Shown one piece after another: positions 7,356 to 16,516 of a DNA stretch of 64,000 nt (the first letter of the stretch is position 1; every line of letters starts with the position of its first letter). The position numbers were made by a program, and so were the translations under genes. The DNA lies in the NCBI RefSeq assembly GCF_003946115.1, contig NZ_RHOH01000002.1:62001-126000 (forward strand), given 5' to 3'. The notes under the pieces are model-generated. The model saw only the letters and a program-made list of their open reading frames with translations. It did no database searches and was not told where the DNA came from. This DNA comes from Lacticaseibacillus daqingensis. GTDB lineage: Bacteria; Bacillota; Bacilli; Lactobacillales; Lactobacillaceae.

Positions 7356-10300
7356 ATGTCAAAAGACGCAGACAAGCGACGGGAACTAATGGTTCAGGCC
7401 ACCGCGGAGACGCGGGTGCGGTTCCGCCTTTATAAGCGCGGCCGCACATGGGTCGTTGCGGGGTTAACCACCCTGTTTTTCGGGGTGGGACTGGCAACCG
7501 GGCCTAATTTGGTGAAAGCGGACGAGGAAGTGCCGGAAGCACTGCGTTCGACTCAATCGAGCAATTCTCTCAGTGAGGGTATCGCGAGCACTGCTGATGG
7601 CTTAGACACTGATAGTTCTGCTACTAATGACGAGACGCTTAGTGAAGAAAGTTCGGAAGTTGAAACAATCGTTGAGCGTGATAATGATGAGCCTGCTGAG
7701 CCAGAAAGCACAATTTCTGATGGCACAACGGGACCGCAGACAGCAGTCGAGACTAACAGTTCAGAACCAGATGCCGGCGAGCAAGTGTCAGATGAGCCGG
7801 CTGCTCAGCTATTGACCGCAACCGGCAGCATTGCCGCGATTCAAGCTACATCGACAGAAGAGTTAGCGAGTTCAGCTGCTAGTCGTAGTGCAGCTGGGAT
7901 TGAAGTGAGCGCGGTCCGAACAGGCTCCGAGGATGTGACGGATTTATTGCTTGAGCGGGGTGGTTCTCCTGCCAATACTGGTTATGTGACGAGTGATGGC
8001 CGCTCTATTGGAATTGTAAGGTGGTCGGTGAGGCCGGGGGATTCAATGAATGATGTTACCTATCCAGCTAATCCTGCTGAAAACCCTGATGCGGCCATCA
8101 TAGATAATTTGTTTATTAGTGGGAGTCAATTACAATACACGGTTTCAGCAACATTTATGAGAACTGACTATTCGACTGATCCAGTTGGTGCGCTGGTCTT
8201 CACGAAAGACTCCATCGTAACGGTTCACATTCCGAGGCAAACAATTACACTTCCAAGTGGATTGGCCTACACAGAAAGTATGGGCATAAGAATCAATGCA
8301 GACTTAGATTGGACTAATATTGATTTGGTCCCGGTTGCAAATGTGAATGGGCCGGTTGCGCCTTTGGACGTTGATGCGCCAACACTTACATTTGCTGGCG
8401 GTGATTATTCGTTTTCTTTGCGCCAACTGGGGAATGAAACCACGTACCGATCGTTTTTGGCGTTTGTTGAAGAGATGACGCTACCCACACAAATCGCTGG
8501 CGTGAAGCAGGGTGTAATTTTTAGAACTACATTTGGCCTACCTCAGACTTTCTCAATTAACCTCGCACCAACAGTCACGACACCGGCGCTGGATGCAACA
8601 ACGCTTTCTGGCACGGGCAGCGGGGAAGGTGATCTCATTTCTCTGTACCGTGATGACGGGACTGATACTGGATTGACGGCAACGGTTGGCAGTGATGGCC
8701 AGTGGTCGATTGACCTCTCTAACGCAAGTGTTCTGCTGAGTGAAGGATTGTATGTTGTTGAAAGCAATGCGACGGGGACCGATTTTCCAGGGGTTGCGGT
8801 TGTGCCGCGAGCAGATCAAGTGACACGGACGATTCGTTACGTTAAGGCGGACACCGATGAAGTCATTGATACTGTTGAGCAGACGATCGACTTGATCACG
8901 ACCGGTGAGGCCCAGGTAACGCGTGCTGCGGGCGCAGCAGGAACAACCCTTGAAGGGACCAGCGTGACCATTACACGCGATGCCGAAACAGGGACACTAG
9001 CCGGGATTGTGGTAGGCGATATGCCCAGCGTGACGGACTATGTGCGCCAGGTAGACGCGGATGTTCCTGACCAGACCGTGCAGGTTGGTGATGACAGCAC
9101 AATCACGATTGTTTACTACCCGCGTTTTGTGACAATCACTCCGGATGATACACGAGGGCCAGGAGACCCCGTTGTTGAGACCCGTCCAGAGGGACCAAAA
9201 ATTCCAACGGGATTGGCCCAGACGGATCTGATTAAGCAGTTGACGCAGACAATTAGGTATCAGAACGCGGATGGTTCTGTTGCGGCGCCCGATCGTGTCG
9301 TGACGTTACGTTATCGGCGCACGGGAACCGCTGATTTTCTTGACTTGACGAATCCGGTCCTCAATTATGCGGCATGGGAGTTGGATTCAGTCGATGATGG
9401 GAGTGGCAATGCGGATTTAACCAGTTATGAGAACGGCTTTATTGCCGCTGTTAGCCCTGACTTGACGGACAAGGTGCCAGATGTGCCAACGGTGGCGGCA
9501 GTCACAATCAATTTAGGCGAGGGAGATGCGCACACGCAAATTCAGTCGCCTGACCCAGTGACGGTCACGTACTACAACAGCACGATCCGGGTGCCGGCTG
9601 ATGGGGGCCAGACGGCAGGTAGCCTTGTGGGTGAGACCCCAGAAGATCCGCGGGTTTATCCGGCCACTGTTGATACCGCTAGTCTGAACCGGACGGTTAC
9701 GCAAACGCTGCGGTTTGTTAATGCGACGACCGGTGAAGCGATTCAAGACGCAGTGACGCGTGAGATTGATTTCAAACGCGATGCGACGATCACATACGCG
9801 TATGACGCCGCAGGGACGTTGGTGGCCACAGTCGTTCATGACCCGTGGGCAACCGATAACAACACGTTCGCCGAGTACCCGGCACCGGACCAGCCGGGTT
9901 ATCAGCACGCTGGCGCAATCGCGGCGGTGACGGTCACGGAAGATTCGGCCGATCTGACACGGACGATCTGGTACTACCCAGAGGCTGAGTTGGCCCACAC
10001 CGTCACCGTGACGACAACCTTTGGCGCGCCGGTCAATGAGCCTGAGCGCACGACCACCGTGGCGTTTAGTCGCACGATCACGTTGACCCCAACCGCGGAT
10101 GGCGATACAATCGCCGGTCTTAGCGCTTGGACACTGGACCAAGCGGACACCGACTTGATTGCCGCTTTGGGGGATGATTTGCCGATGCCTGAGAACGGGG
10201 ACGCGGCATGGGCCAGTGGCTGGACGGCGCAAGTCGCCATCACGGCGAACGGCACCGCCATTGGCGACGGGTCGGATCAAGCGGTGCAATTAAACGCAGA

Positions 10301-13300
10301 CAGTGCCGCTAATGACCTGGCAGTGGCACTGGTGGGGGCGACGACAACGATCACCCGGGTGGTGACGTACACGGATAGTCAGATCCACATTCGCTATATT
10401 GATGTGGATGACGGCGATCGGCTCATCACGGCGTACCACGGCACGGCCACCACCACGGCGCCTAGCCACTACGGCGATGTCCAGCTGACCAGCGGCGTGG
10501 GGGCAGGGCAGTACGCCCTTGAGTTGGTCGCAGACGCCACCGCGCTCGCGGCAGAAAATGGCACGATCATTGATGGCCAGGAACAGTTCGCGGCGCAAGC
10601 GGGTGACACGATCACCATCGAGCTGCGGCACCGCCACATCACGGCCTCGGTGCCGGTTCAGCGCGTGATCACCTACGTAGTTGAGGATGGCGCGGTCCCA
10701 GCGCCGGCGGCAGTGACGCAGACCGGCCGGTGGACCGAGGACACCGATTTGTACGCGCAAAACTATGCGGATCAGCTGACCACGCCTGTTGATGCGGTCA
10801 CCTACACGCAAACGGTGGGCTTTGACGCGCTGGTGACGCCACCGTTGGCCGAGTACCGGCCGGATCAGCCGCAGGTTGATGCCGTGCCGGTGGCGGCAGG
10901 GGCGACGACAACCACCCCAAGCGACGCCGAACCGGTGACGATCACGTATCGGCGGACTGTGTTCACCCCGACCAATCCGGGGGACAAGGATGTGACGCGG
11001 ACCATCACACAGACCATTCAGTTCGTGGATGGCGCAACGGGTCAGCCAATTGGTCTCGAAGCGGTTGAACGGGCGCTGCACTTCTCACGGACGGTGACCG
11101 AGAATGAGGACGGCACCGAAACGTCAAGCGAATGGGTCGCAGACTCGGATACCTTTAGCGAGTACGCGGTGCCAGACGTTGCGGACTGGGTGCACCCACA
11201 AGCAAGCGTTGCGGCGGTTTCGGTGACGGCTGACAGCGCGCCGCTGACGACCACAGTTGCCTACTACCCAGCTAAGCGGACGGTCACTGCCGATGACCCG
11301 AAGGCCGAGGGCGACCTGACGGTTCCAGGCGATGACGCCAGCCCAACGTATCCAGCCGGCGTCACGGCGGACGCGCTGACGTTGACGGTGGCCCGCACGA
11401 TCATCTACCGGGATGCGCTGGGGAATACCGTGCTGCAAGAGGTGGCCGGGGGTAGTCTCAACTTTATCCGTGAGGCAACGATCGACTACAGTGTCAGTCT
11501 GACGGCGCCGGCCGTTGTGTACAGCGCCTGGAAACCAGTTACGACAGCGACTTTTGAGTCGTTCACACCGCCGACTACGGTGGGTGAGTGGTTCACGTTA
11601 GTCACGGCCACCCCTGAGCTGACGGTGGATCGCGCAACGCTGACCACCACCTTGCCGCTGACGCAGCCGCCTTTGACGCAAACCGTGGACTATTACGCCA
11701 CCATTGTGACCGTGACCCCGGACCAGCCGTTCAACGAAAGCGACGCGGTTGACCCAGATAACTTGGGCGGGCCCGAGTATCCGGCAGGGGTCGCGGCCAG
11801 TGACCTCAACACCAGCGCTACCCAGACGATCCAATTCATCGATCAAGTGAAGGGCACGCCGGTTGCACCAGACGTCATGGTCACCTTGAACTTTACGCGC
11901 ACGGCCACGGTCAACCTGATGACAGGCGCGGTTGAATACGGGGCTTGGGAAGCGGTCACGACGACCGACTACCCTGAATTCACGGCCATTCCTGCCACAC
12001 TGGCGGGTCTGAGTGCGGCGATGACTGCGCTGAGCGCGCAGCCCGCCCTGGTTGACGGTGTCCCAACCGACCGGCGAGCGGTGATCCCGTACGTCAAGAA
12101 GGCCCAGGCAGTGGTGATCGTCGAACCAGAGGACCCGAAAAACTCAGGTGACGAGGTTTTCCCAGAATACCCAGGCGTGCAAGTTTATCCTGACAAGGTG
12201 ACGGCAACCGATTTGAACACAACGGTGACACGCACCGTGAGCTATTGGAACGGCCTTGACGTGACCCAAAGTGTGGCGCCTGAAACCACGCAGACCTTAG
12301 CGTTCAAGCGCACGGCCACCATCACCTATGACTTGGACGACCAAGGGAACGCAACCGGTGACACCCAAGTGGTTTACTCTGACTGGCTCCCGGTCACGGC
12401 AGCGGCGTTTGACGCTGTGACCGCGCCAACTGTGACGGGGTTGTTCACAACCCAGCCAACCGTGGTCGCTCAGGCGCTGACGCAGGACCAGATCACGGCC
12501 GGGACGCCGTTGACTGAGAAGGTCTACTATTACCCAGAGACGCTGACGGTGACACCTGAGACACCGCTGACCCCGGGTCAGTTGAACCCTGAGGACCCAG
12601 ACACGCCAGTCGTACCTGACACCCTGACGCCAGATGCGCTGACGACCAGCGTGACGGAAACCATCCGCCACGTGGCACGAAATGGCGCGGCCCTGTTCAG
12701 CGAGACGACGGGCACTGCGCAGCAAGACACCGTGGTGGTGCTGGACTTCACGCGCACCGCCACATGGAATCTGGTCAGTGGGGCCGTCACGTATGCGGCT
12801 TGGACACCAGTCACCACCGCTGAGTTTGCCGCTTACGCGTTGCCAGGGACGCTGTACGATGCAGACGGCACCGCGTACAAACCGCTGGCAACCACCGTGG
12901 GCGCGGTTCAGGTGGACTTGACGCAAGCCACGTTGGCACCGGTGACGCGGATCGCCTTGTACGGCCAGCCACCGTACGAGGAGCTGGTGGTCGGCCCGAA
13001 GGAACCGGTGACCGAAACGGACCCAACCGGACCCAAGACGCCAGGCACACCGACTAACCCGGATGACAACGGGGGCCAGAAGTACCCCGAAGGCGTGGAC
13101 GTGGCCGACTTGAACCGAGCCGTTCAAGTGACGGTGCACTATGAAGTCGCGGGTGGGGCGGTCACCGCTCCGGCAGACCAGGTGCAGACACTTCACTTTG
13201 AGCGGTCCGCAACCATCCAATGGGCTGGCACCACACCGGAGGAATTGAACGCGGCCACCGGCGTCGTTTCCTACGCGCCGTGGACTGCGGTGACGCAGGA

Positions 13301-14423
13301 CAGCTTTGAGACCGTTGCAACGCCGGCGCTGGCAAGGTACTTTGCGAGTCAAGCCGCGGTTACTTGGCCGAGTGGCCTGACCTTGGTCGAAAACGACAGC
13401 GAGGCGCCGTGGCAGTTCACCGTCACCGTCAAGTACTACTTGCGCGAGGTGACCGTGACGCCGGACCAGCCGAAGGACCCGGGAACGTTGGTTGAGCCCA
13501 CCGATCCTGAGGGCCCACAGTACCCGGCCGGGGTGAGCGAGCAAGACTTGAATCACACGGTCTCCCGCACCATCACGTATGTGGATGCGGCGAGCGGCGC
13601 GGTCCTCGGCACGGACCTGCAGCTGACGCCGTACACCCGCACGGCTACGGTCACGTTTGATTCTCTGACCGCGGCGCCAGTGGTGGTCTACAGTGACTGG
13701 ACGCCAGCCGCGACCGCCTTGGCCGCGTTACCAGCGGCCCAGTTTGCCGGGCTGCTGCCGCGCACTGCAACGGTGGCCGCGCAGGCCGTGACCGCGGCAG
13801 ACGTTGCAAATGAAACCGTGTTCGCAGTGGTGGTCAAGTATGATCGCCAGACGCTCCTTGTCACCCCGGATAAGCCGGTGACCCCAGGCACCGCGGTGAT
13901 CCCAGACGATCCTGAGAGTCCGCGTTACCCGGCGGGATTAACCGCGCAGGATCTGAACCAAGTGGCGACACGCGTGATTCGCTACCTGGATGCCGTCACG
14001 GGCCAGCCGATCGCGCCAAGTCTCACAGTCACGCTTGGTTTCCACCGCACCGCCACCGTCACCTTTGATGCAGGCGGTAATGCAACGGTGGTTTATGGGC
14101 CATGGGAAGCGGACGCGGGCGAGACGTTTGCGGCTGTGGTGAGTCCAGTGATCGCAGGCAAGGTGGCAACGCCTGCCAGCGTCACCGCTGAGACCGTGGC
14201 TGGACCGGTGCAGTTGACGGCAACGGTCACTTACGCTGCCACCAAGGCCGACGAACCGACGAAGACACCAACACCGCAACCGGCGCCAAAACCAGCACCG
14301 ACCCAGGCGCTGCCGCAGACCGGTGAGCAGACGAGCCCGCTAACAACCGCCCTCGGATTGTTACTGATCAGCTTGGCCAGCCTGCTTGGCCTGGCGGTGA
14401 AGAAGCGGCGGCAACACGATTAG
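7356..14423 (+). CDS. Giant LPxTG-anchored MucBP/Mub-type adhesin
   Basis: 2355 aa cell-wall protein. Residues 24-32 (RLYKRGRTW) are a KxYKxGKxW-type signal motif, followed by a hydrophobic helix and likely cleavage after VKA (residue 55). Then comes an acidic Ser/Thr/Glu-rich stretch to about 200, a unique beta-rich N-terminal domain (about 220-400), a bacterial Ig-like unit (about 410-485), and about ten MucBP/Mub-like modules from about 490 to 2295. The last seven units begin near 11349, 11775, 12184, 12610, 13081, 13519 and 13924, 135-157 aa apart, each opening with a YPAGV-type linker and a xxxTxTIxY strand. A Pro-rich spacer leads to LPQTG (2319-2323), a hydrophobic helix and KKRRQHD. 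GGAGGGAGGA (7338-7347) selects ATG 7356 over upstream Met codons. It is predicted to bind mucin or host glycans; no sortase is nearby. Confidence 0.93.
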   Translation: MSKDADKRRELMVQATAETRVRFRLYKRGRTWVVAGLTTLFFGVGLATGPNLVKADEEVPEALRSTQSSNSLSEGIASTADGLDTDSSATNDETLSEESSEVETIVERDNDEPAEPESTISDGTTGPQTAVETNSSEPDAGEQVSDEPAAQLLTATGSIAAIQATSTEELASSAASRSAAGIEVSAVRTGSEDVTDLLLERGGSPANTGYVTSDGRSIGIVRWSVRPGDSMNDVTYPANPAENPDAAIIDNLFISGSQLQYTVSATFMRTDYSTDPVGALVFTKDSIVTVHIPRQTITLPSGLAYTESMGIRINADLDWTNIDLVPVANVNGPVAPLDVDAPTLTFAGGDYSFSLRQLGNETTYRSFLAFVEEMTLPTQIAGVKQGVIFRTTFGLPQTFSINLAPTVTTPALDATTLSGTGSGEGDLISLYRDDGTDTGLTATVGSDGQWSIDLSNASVLLSEGLYVVESNATGTDFPGVAVVPRADQVTRTIRYVKADTDEVIDTVEQTIDLITTGEAQVTRAAGAAGTTLEGTSVTITRDAETGTLAGIVVGDMPSVTDYVRQVDADVPDQTVQVGDDSTITIVYYPRFVTITPDDTRGPGDPVVETRPEGPKIPTGLAQTDLIKQLTQTIRYQNADGSVAAPDRVVTLRYRRTGTADFLDLTNPVLNYAAWELDSVDDGSGNADLTSYENGFIAAVSPDLTDKVPDVPTVAAVTINLGEGDAHTQIQSPDPVTVTYYNSTIRVPADGGQTAGSLVGETPEDPRVYPATVDTASLNRTVTQTLRFVNATTGEAIQDAVTREIDFKRDATITYAYDAAGTLVATVVHDPWATDNNTFAEYPAPDQPGYQHAGAIAAVTVTEDSADLTRTIWYYPEAELAHTVTVTTTFGAPVNEPERTTTVAFSRTITLTPTADGDTIAGLSAWTLDQADTDLIAALGDDLPMPENGDAAWASGWTAQVAITANGTAIGDGSDQAVQLNADSAANDLAVALVGATTTITRVVTYTDSQIHIRYIDVDDGDRLITAYHGTATTTAPSHYGDVQLTSGVGAGQYALELVADATALAAENGTIIDGQEQFAAQAGDTITIELRHRHITASVPVQRVITYVVEDGAVPAPAAVTQTGRWTEDTDLYAQNYADQLTTPVDAVTYTQTVGFDALVTPPLAEYRPDQPQVDAVPVAAGATTTTPSDAEPVTITYRRTVFTPTNPGDKDVTRTITQTIQFVDGATGQPIGLEAVERALHFSRTVTENEDGTETSSEWVADSDTFSEYAVPDVADWVHPQASVAAVSVTADSAPLTTTVAYYPAKRTVTADDPKAEGDLTVPGDDASPTYPAGVTADALTLTVARTIIYRDALGNTVLQEVAGGSLNFIREATIDYSVSLTAPAVVYSAWKPVTTATFESFTPPTTVGEWFTLVTATPELTVDRATLTTTLPLTQPPLTQTVDYYATIVTVTPDQPFNESDAVDPDNLGGPEYPAGVAASDLNTSATQTIQFIDQVKGTPVAPDVMVTLNFTRTATVNLMTGAVEYGAWEAVTTTDYPEFTAIPATLAGLSAAMTALSAQPALVDGVPTDRRAVIPYVKKAQAVVIVEPEDPKNSGDEVFPEYPGVQVYPDKVTATDLNTTVTRTVSYWNGLDVTQSVAPETTQTLAFKRTATITYDLDDQGNATGDTQVVYSDWLPVTAAAFDAVTAPTVTGLFTTQPTVVAQALTQDQITAGTPLTEKVYYYPETLTVTPETPLTPGQLNPEDPDTPVVPDTLTPDALTTSVTETIRHVARNGAALFSETTGTAQQDTVVVLDFTRTATWNLVSGAVTYAAWTPVTTAEFAAYALPGTLYDADGTAYKPLATTVGAVQVDLTQATLAPVTRIALYGQPPYEELVVGPKEPVTETDPTGPKTPGTPTNPDDNGGQKYPEGVDVADLNRAVQVTVHYEVAGGAVTAPADQVQTLHFERSATIQWAGTTPEELNAATGVVSYAPWTAVTQDSFETVATPALARYFASQAAVTWPSGLTLVENDSEAPWQFTVTVKYYLREVTVTPDQPKDPGTLVEPTDPEGPQYPAGVSEQDLNHTVSRTITYVDAASGAVLGTDLQLTPYTRTATVTFDSLTAAPVVVYSDWTPAATALAALPAAQFAGLLPRTATVAAQAVTAADVANETVFAVVVKYDRQTLLVTPDKPVTPGTAVIPDDPESPRYPAGLTAQDLNQVATRVIRYLDAVTGQPIAPSLTVTLGFHRTATVTFDAGGNATVVYGPWEADAGETFAAVVSPVIAGKVATPASVTAETVAGPVQLTATVTYAATKADEPTKTPTPQPAPKPAPTQALPQTGEQTSPLTTALGLLLISLASLLGLAVKKRRQHD
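9199..14240 (+). repeat. Tandem MucBP/Mub-like coding repeats
   Basis: In-frame modules inside the adhesin, each with a strand like xxxTRTIxY, a xxLxFxRTATxT segment, a VYxxW motif, a VxYY strand and a VTPDxPxxPG linker ending in YPAGV or a variant. The seven C-terminal copies (11349-14240) are regular; those at 9199-10990 are divergent. Copies differ at protein level, so recent exact duplication is not evident. Confidence 0.85.
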
Positions 14424-14464
14424 TCGCTGGCAAAAGACGTGATAAGCCGGAATTCCGGCGCACG

Positions 14465-14510
14465 AAAAAAGCGCTGACTGACAAGGTAAAAGCCTTGGCG
14501 GTCAGCGCTT
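14465..14510 (-). terminator. Terminator of the rlmD-like gene, possibly bidirectional
   Basis: GCGCTGAC (14471-14478) pairs with GTCAGCGC (14501-14508), with an inner CAAGG/CCTTG stem. On the reverse strand it is followed by TTTTTT (14465-14470). Forward read-out from the adhesin has only a short T-run. Confidence 0.85.
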
Positions 14511-14543
14511 TGCGTTGCATTCGGTCGATCGACCGGGCGGGGG

Positions 14544-15914
14544 TCACGCTTTGCGCGTGAACTTAACGATGGCCTCGCAGCGTGCGGTTTGCGGGAACAT
14601 GTCGATCGATTGAATGTAATCGACTTGGTAGTCGCGACTGAGAGGCACGAGGTCGCGGGCCAGAGTTGACGGGTTACAGGAGATGTAGACGAACTTCTTG
14701 GGCTTGGCCTTGAGCAGGGCGCGGATGAACGACGGCTCAAGCCCTGCGCGGGGCGGATCGACGATCACGGCGTCCGGCTTGAAGCCTTGGCGCAGCCACT
14801 GCGGGAAGACGGTTTCTGCGGTGCCGACTTCGTAGTGGGCGTTGGTGATATGGTTCAGTTCGGCGTTCATCTTGGCATCCGCAACGGCCTCCGGAATCAC
14901 TTCCATGCCGCGCACTTCCTTGGCGGTGTGGGCCAAGGCCAGACCAATGGTCCCGATGCCGGCGTAAGCGTCGACCAGCGTTTCATGTGGCGCGAGCCCC
15001 AGCGCTTTAGTGGCCTCGGCGTAAAGCACTTCGGTTTGGGCCGGGTTGAGTTGCAGGAAGGCCTGCGGGGACAGCCGGAAGTCGAGGCCTTGCAAGCGCT
15101 CGGTGATGTACGGCACGCCGGCCAAAAGCGTGGTGTGTGGTCCCCAGATCAAACTGGTTTTGCCTGGGTTGACGTTTTGGCTGACGGATACCACCATTGG
15201 CAGGTCGCGGGCGATGGCGGCGAGCAGTTGCGTCTGGTGCGGTAGCTTCTCGGAGTTGGTGACCAGCGTCAGCTGCACCTCACCGGTGGCGCTTGATTCG
15301 CGCACGACGAGTGTTTTGACGATGCCGCTGTTGTGGGCTTCGTCATAAATCGGGACGTTGAGCGTCTCAAGCAGCGTGCACAGCTGGTTGATGACGCGCA
15401 GGGTCAGGGGCATCTGGGTGGCAAAGTCGGCCAGCGGTACCAGGGTGTGCGAGTTAGGGGCATACAGCCCGGCACGCACGTGGCCGTCTTGGACGCGCAC
15501 CTGAAACTGGGCCTTGTTGCGGTAGTGTAGCGGATTGGCGGCGCCAATGGTGGGACGCAGCTCATAGTGTTGCCAGCCAGTGGGTTTGAACTTGGCAAGG
15601 GCCTGCGCCACGACATCGCGCTTAAACGCGAGCTGGGCGGCGTAGTCTAGGTGGCCAAGCTCGATGCCGCCAACCTGGCCGTAGTGTGGATCGACCGGGG
15701 TCACTCGGTGCTTGGAAGGGGTCTTGACTCGGTGCGTGCGCGCCTCCAGATACCGGTCATGCACGGCGGTGACCTCAGCCACCACCACTTCTTCAGGCAG
15801 GGCGCCAGTGACGAAGGTGATCTTTCGCTTGTAGTAGCCGATGCCGGCGCCGTTGATGTCCAGTCGTTTGATGGTCAGCGGAAAGCGCTGGCCGATTTTT
15901 ACAGTATTGTCCAT
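14544..15914 (-). CDS. rlmD: 23S rRNA (uracil-5-)-methyltransferase, RlmD/RlmCD family
   Basis: 456 aa TrmA/RumA-family AdoMet-dependent m5U methyltransferase acting on 23S rRNA. It has an N-terminal TRAM domain (about residues 5-60), the AdoMet motif DAYAGIGTIGLA, the QAFLQLNPAQTEVLY segment, and the catalytic-Cys motif YISCNPSTLARDL. The cysteines that hold the [4Fe-4S] cluster in E. coli RlmD are absent: the usual CxxYGxCGGC region reads PHYGQVGGIELGH. ATG at 15914 is preceded by AAAGGAGA; an upstream extension to 16031 has no ribosome site. Paralogues exist in lactobacilli, so the exact target base is inferred. Confidence 0.88.
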   Translation of the reverse strand: MDNTVKIGQRFPLTIKRLDINGAGIGYYKRKITFVTGALPEEVVVAEVTAVHDRYLEARTHRVKTPSKHRVTPVDPHYGQVGGIELGHLDYAAQLAFKRDVVAQALAKFKPTGWQHYELRPTIGAANPLHYRNKAQFQVRVQDGHVRAGLYAPNSHTLVPLADFATQMPLTLRVINQLCTLLETLNVPIYDEAHNSGIVKTLVVRESSATGEVQLTLVTNSEKLPHQTQLLAAIARDLPMVVSVSQNVNPGKTSLIWGPHTTLLAGVPYITERLQGLDFRLSPQAFLQLNPAQTEVLYAEATKALGLAPHETLVDAYAGIGTIGLALAHTAKEVRGMEVIPEAVADAKMNAELNHITNAHYEVGTAETVFPQWLRQGFKPDAVIVDPPRAGLEPSFIRALLKAKPKKFVYISCNPSTLARDLVPLSRDYQVDYIQSIDMFPQTARCEAIVKFTRKA

Positions 15915-15938
15915 GTGGTCTCCTTTGAATGTCCTTCG

Positions 15939-15972
15939 TATTATACCAAACCCCGGCATTTTCCGGTATAAT
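15939..15972. promoter_or_regulatory. Divergent -10 elements
   Basis: TATAAT occurs on the reverse strand at 15939-15944 (towards the methyltransferase) and on the forward strand at 15967-15972 (towards the small membrane protein). No good -35 is seen for either. Confidence 0.4.
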
Positions 15973-16014
15973 GTCTGGGTGAGGGCCGCCACTGCGGTCA
16001 ATGGAGGATAGAAC

Positions 16015-16404
16015 GTGAAAATCAAATACACGAATAACGGTCAGGGCCGCATGCCGGCGTACGTTTTTTTTCAGGACCAGACGCATGAAGTGACCCCGGG
16101 TCAGGAGCTCGACTTAAAGGTGCAACGCGGCGATGATGTGCGCTACCGTGTGGGCAAGTTCGCGGCGACGCACAAAATTGACTTCCAGTCTCCGGACGCC
16201 ACGTTTATGATTCAGCCGAACAAGAAGCTGCAGCTTCTGTTTGTCGCGGCGCTGCTGATCCTGGTTGGGGTGCTCTTCGTGTTCCAAAAAATCGACAACC
16301 TCTGGCTAACGATCATTGTCGTCATTGCGCTGATCGGGTATGAGGCCCTGAATTATTTCACCGGCTACCAAGCCGTGCCGTGGCATCCAGGCGAGCGCAA
16401 GTAG
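16015..16404 (+). CDS. Conserved hypothetical membrane protein
   Basis: 129 aa. A soluble N-terminal half (about residues 1-75) is followed by two closely spaced transmembrane helices (LQLLFVAALLILVGVLFVF and LTIIVVIALIGYEALNYF) and a short tail. GTG start at 16015 behind ATGGAGGA. It has its own promoter region shared with the divergent methyltransferase gene and ends at a strong hairpin. I do not recognise a named family and infer no function. Confidence 0.7.
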   Translation: MKIKYTNNGQGRMPAYVFFQDQTHEVTPGQELDLKVQRGDDVRYRVGKFAATHKIDFQSPDATFMIQPNKKLQLLFVAALLILVGVLFVFQKIDNLWLTIIVVIALIGYEALNYFTGYQAVPWHPGERK

Positions 16405-16420
16405 TCACCTTGAGGACGCC

Positions 16421-16474
16421 AAAAACCGCCGAGGACCCTGTACTGCACCTGCAGCACGCGTCCTCGGCGGTTTT
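16421..16474. terminator. Bidirectional terminator
   Basis: AAAACCGCCGAGGAC (16422-16436) pairs with GTCCTCGGCGGTTTT (16460-16474). It lies between convergent genes and has A- and T-tracts on both sides. Confidence 0.88.
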
Positions 16475-16516
16475 CGTTTCACACTACAACTGCGCACACG
16501 CCATGAGGGTGGCCCG

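Noticed and set aside
12297-13556. 419-codon open frame antisense to the adhesin, and similar frames at 9513-10289 and 10290-11081
   Set aside because: They mirror the GC-rich repeat coding frame, have Arg/His/Gly-rich compositions typical of antisense shadows, and lack ribosome sites and conserved motifs.
7356-14423. Possible CRISPR-like or minisatellite repeats in the adhesin
   Set aside because: The repeats are long, diverged protein modules; no short identical DNA repeats with spacers are seen.
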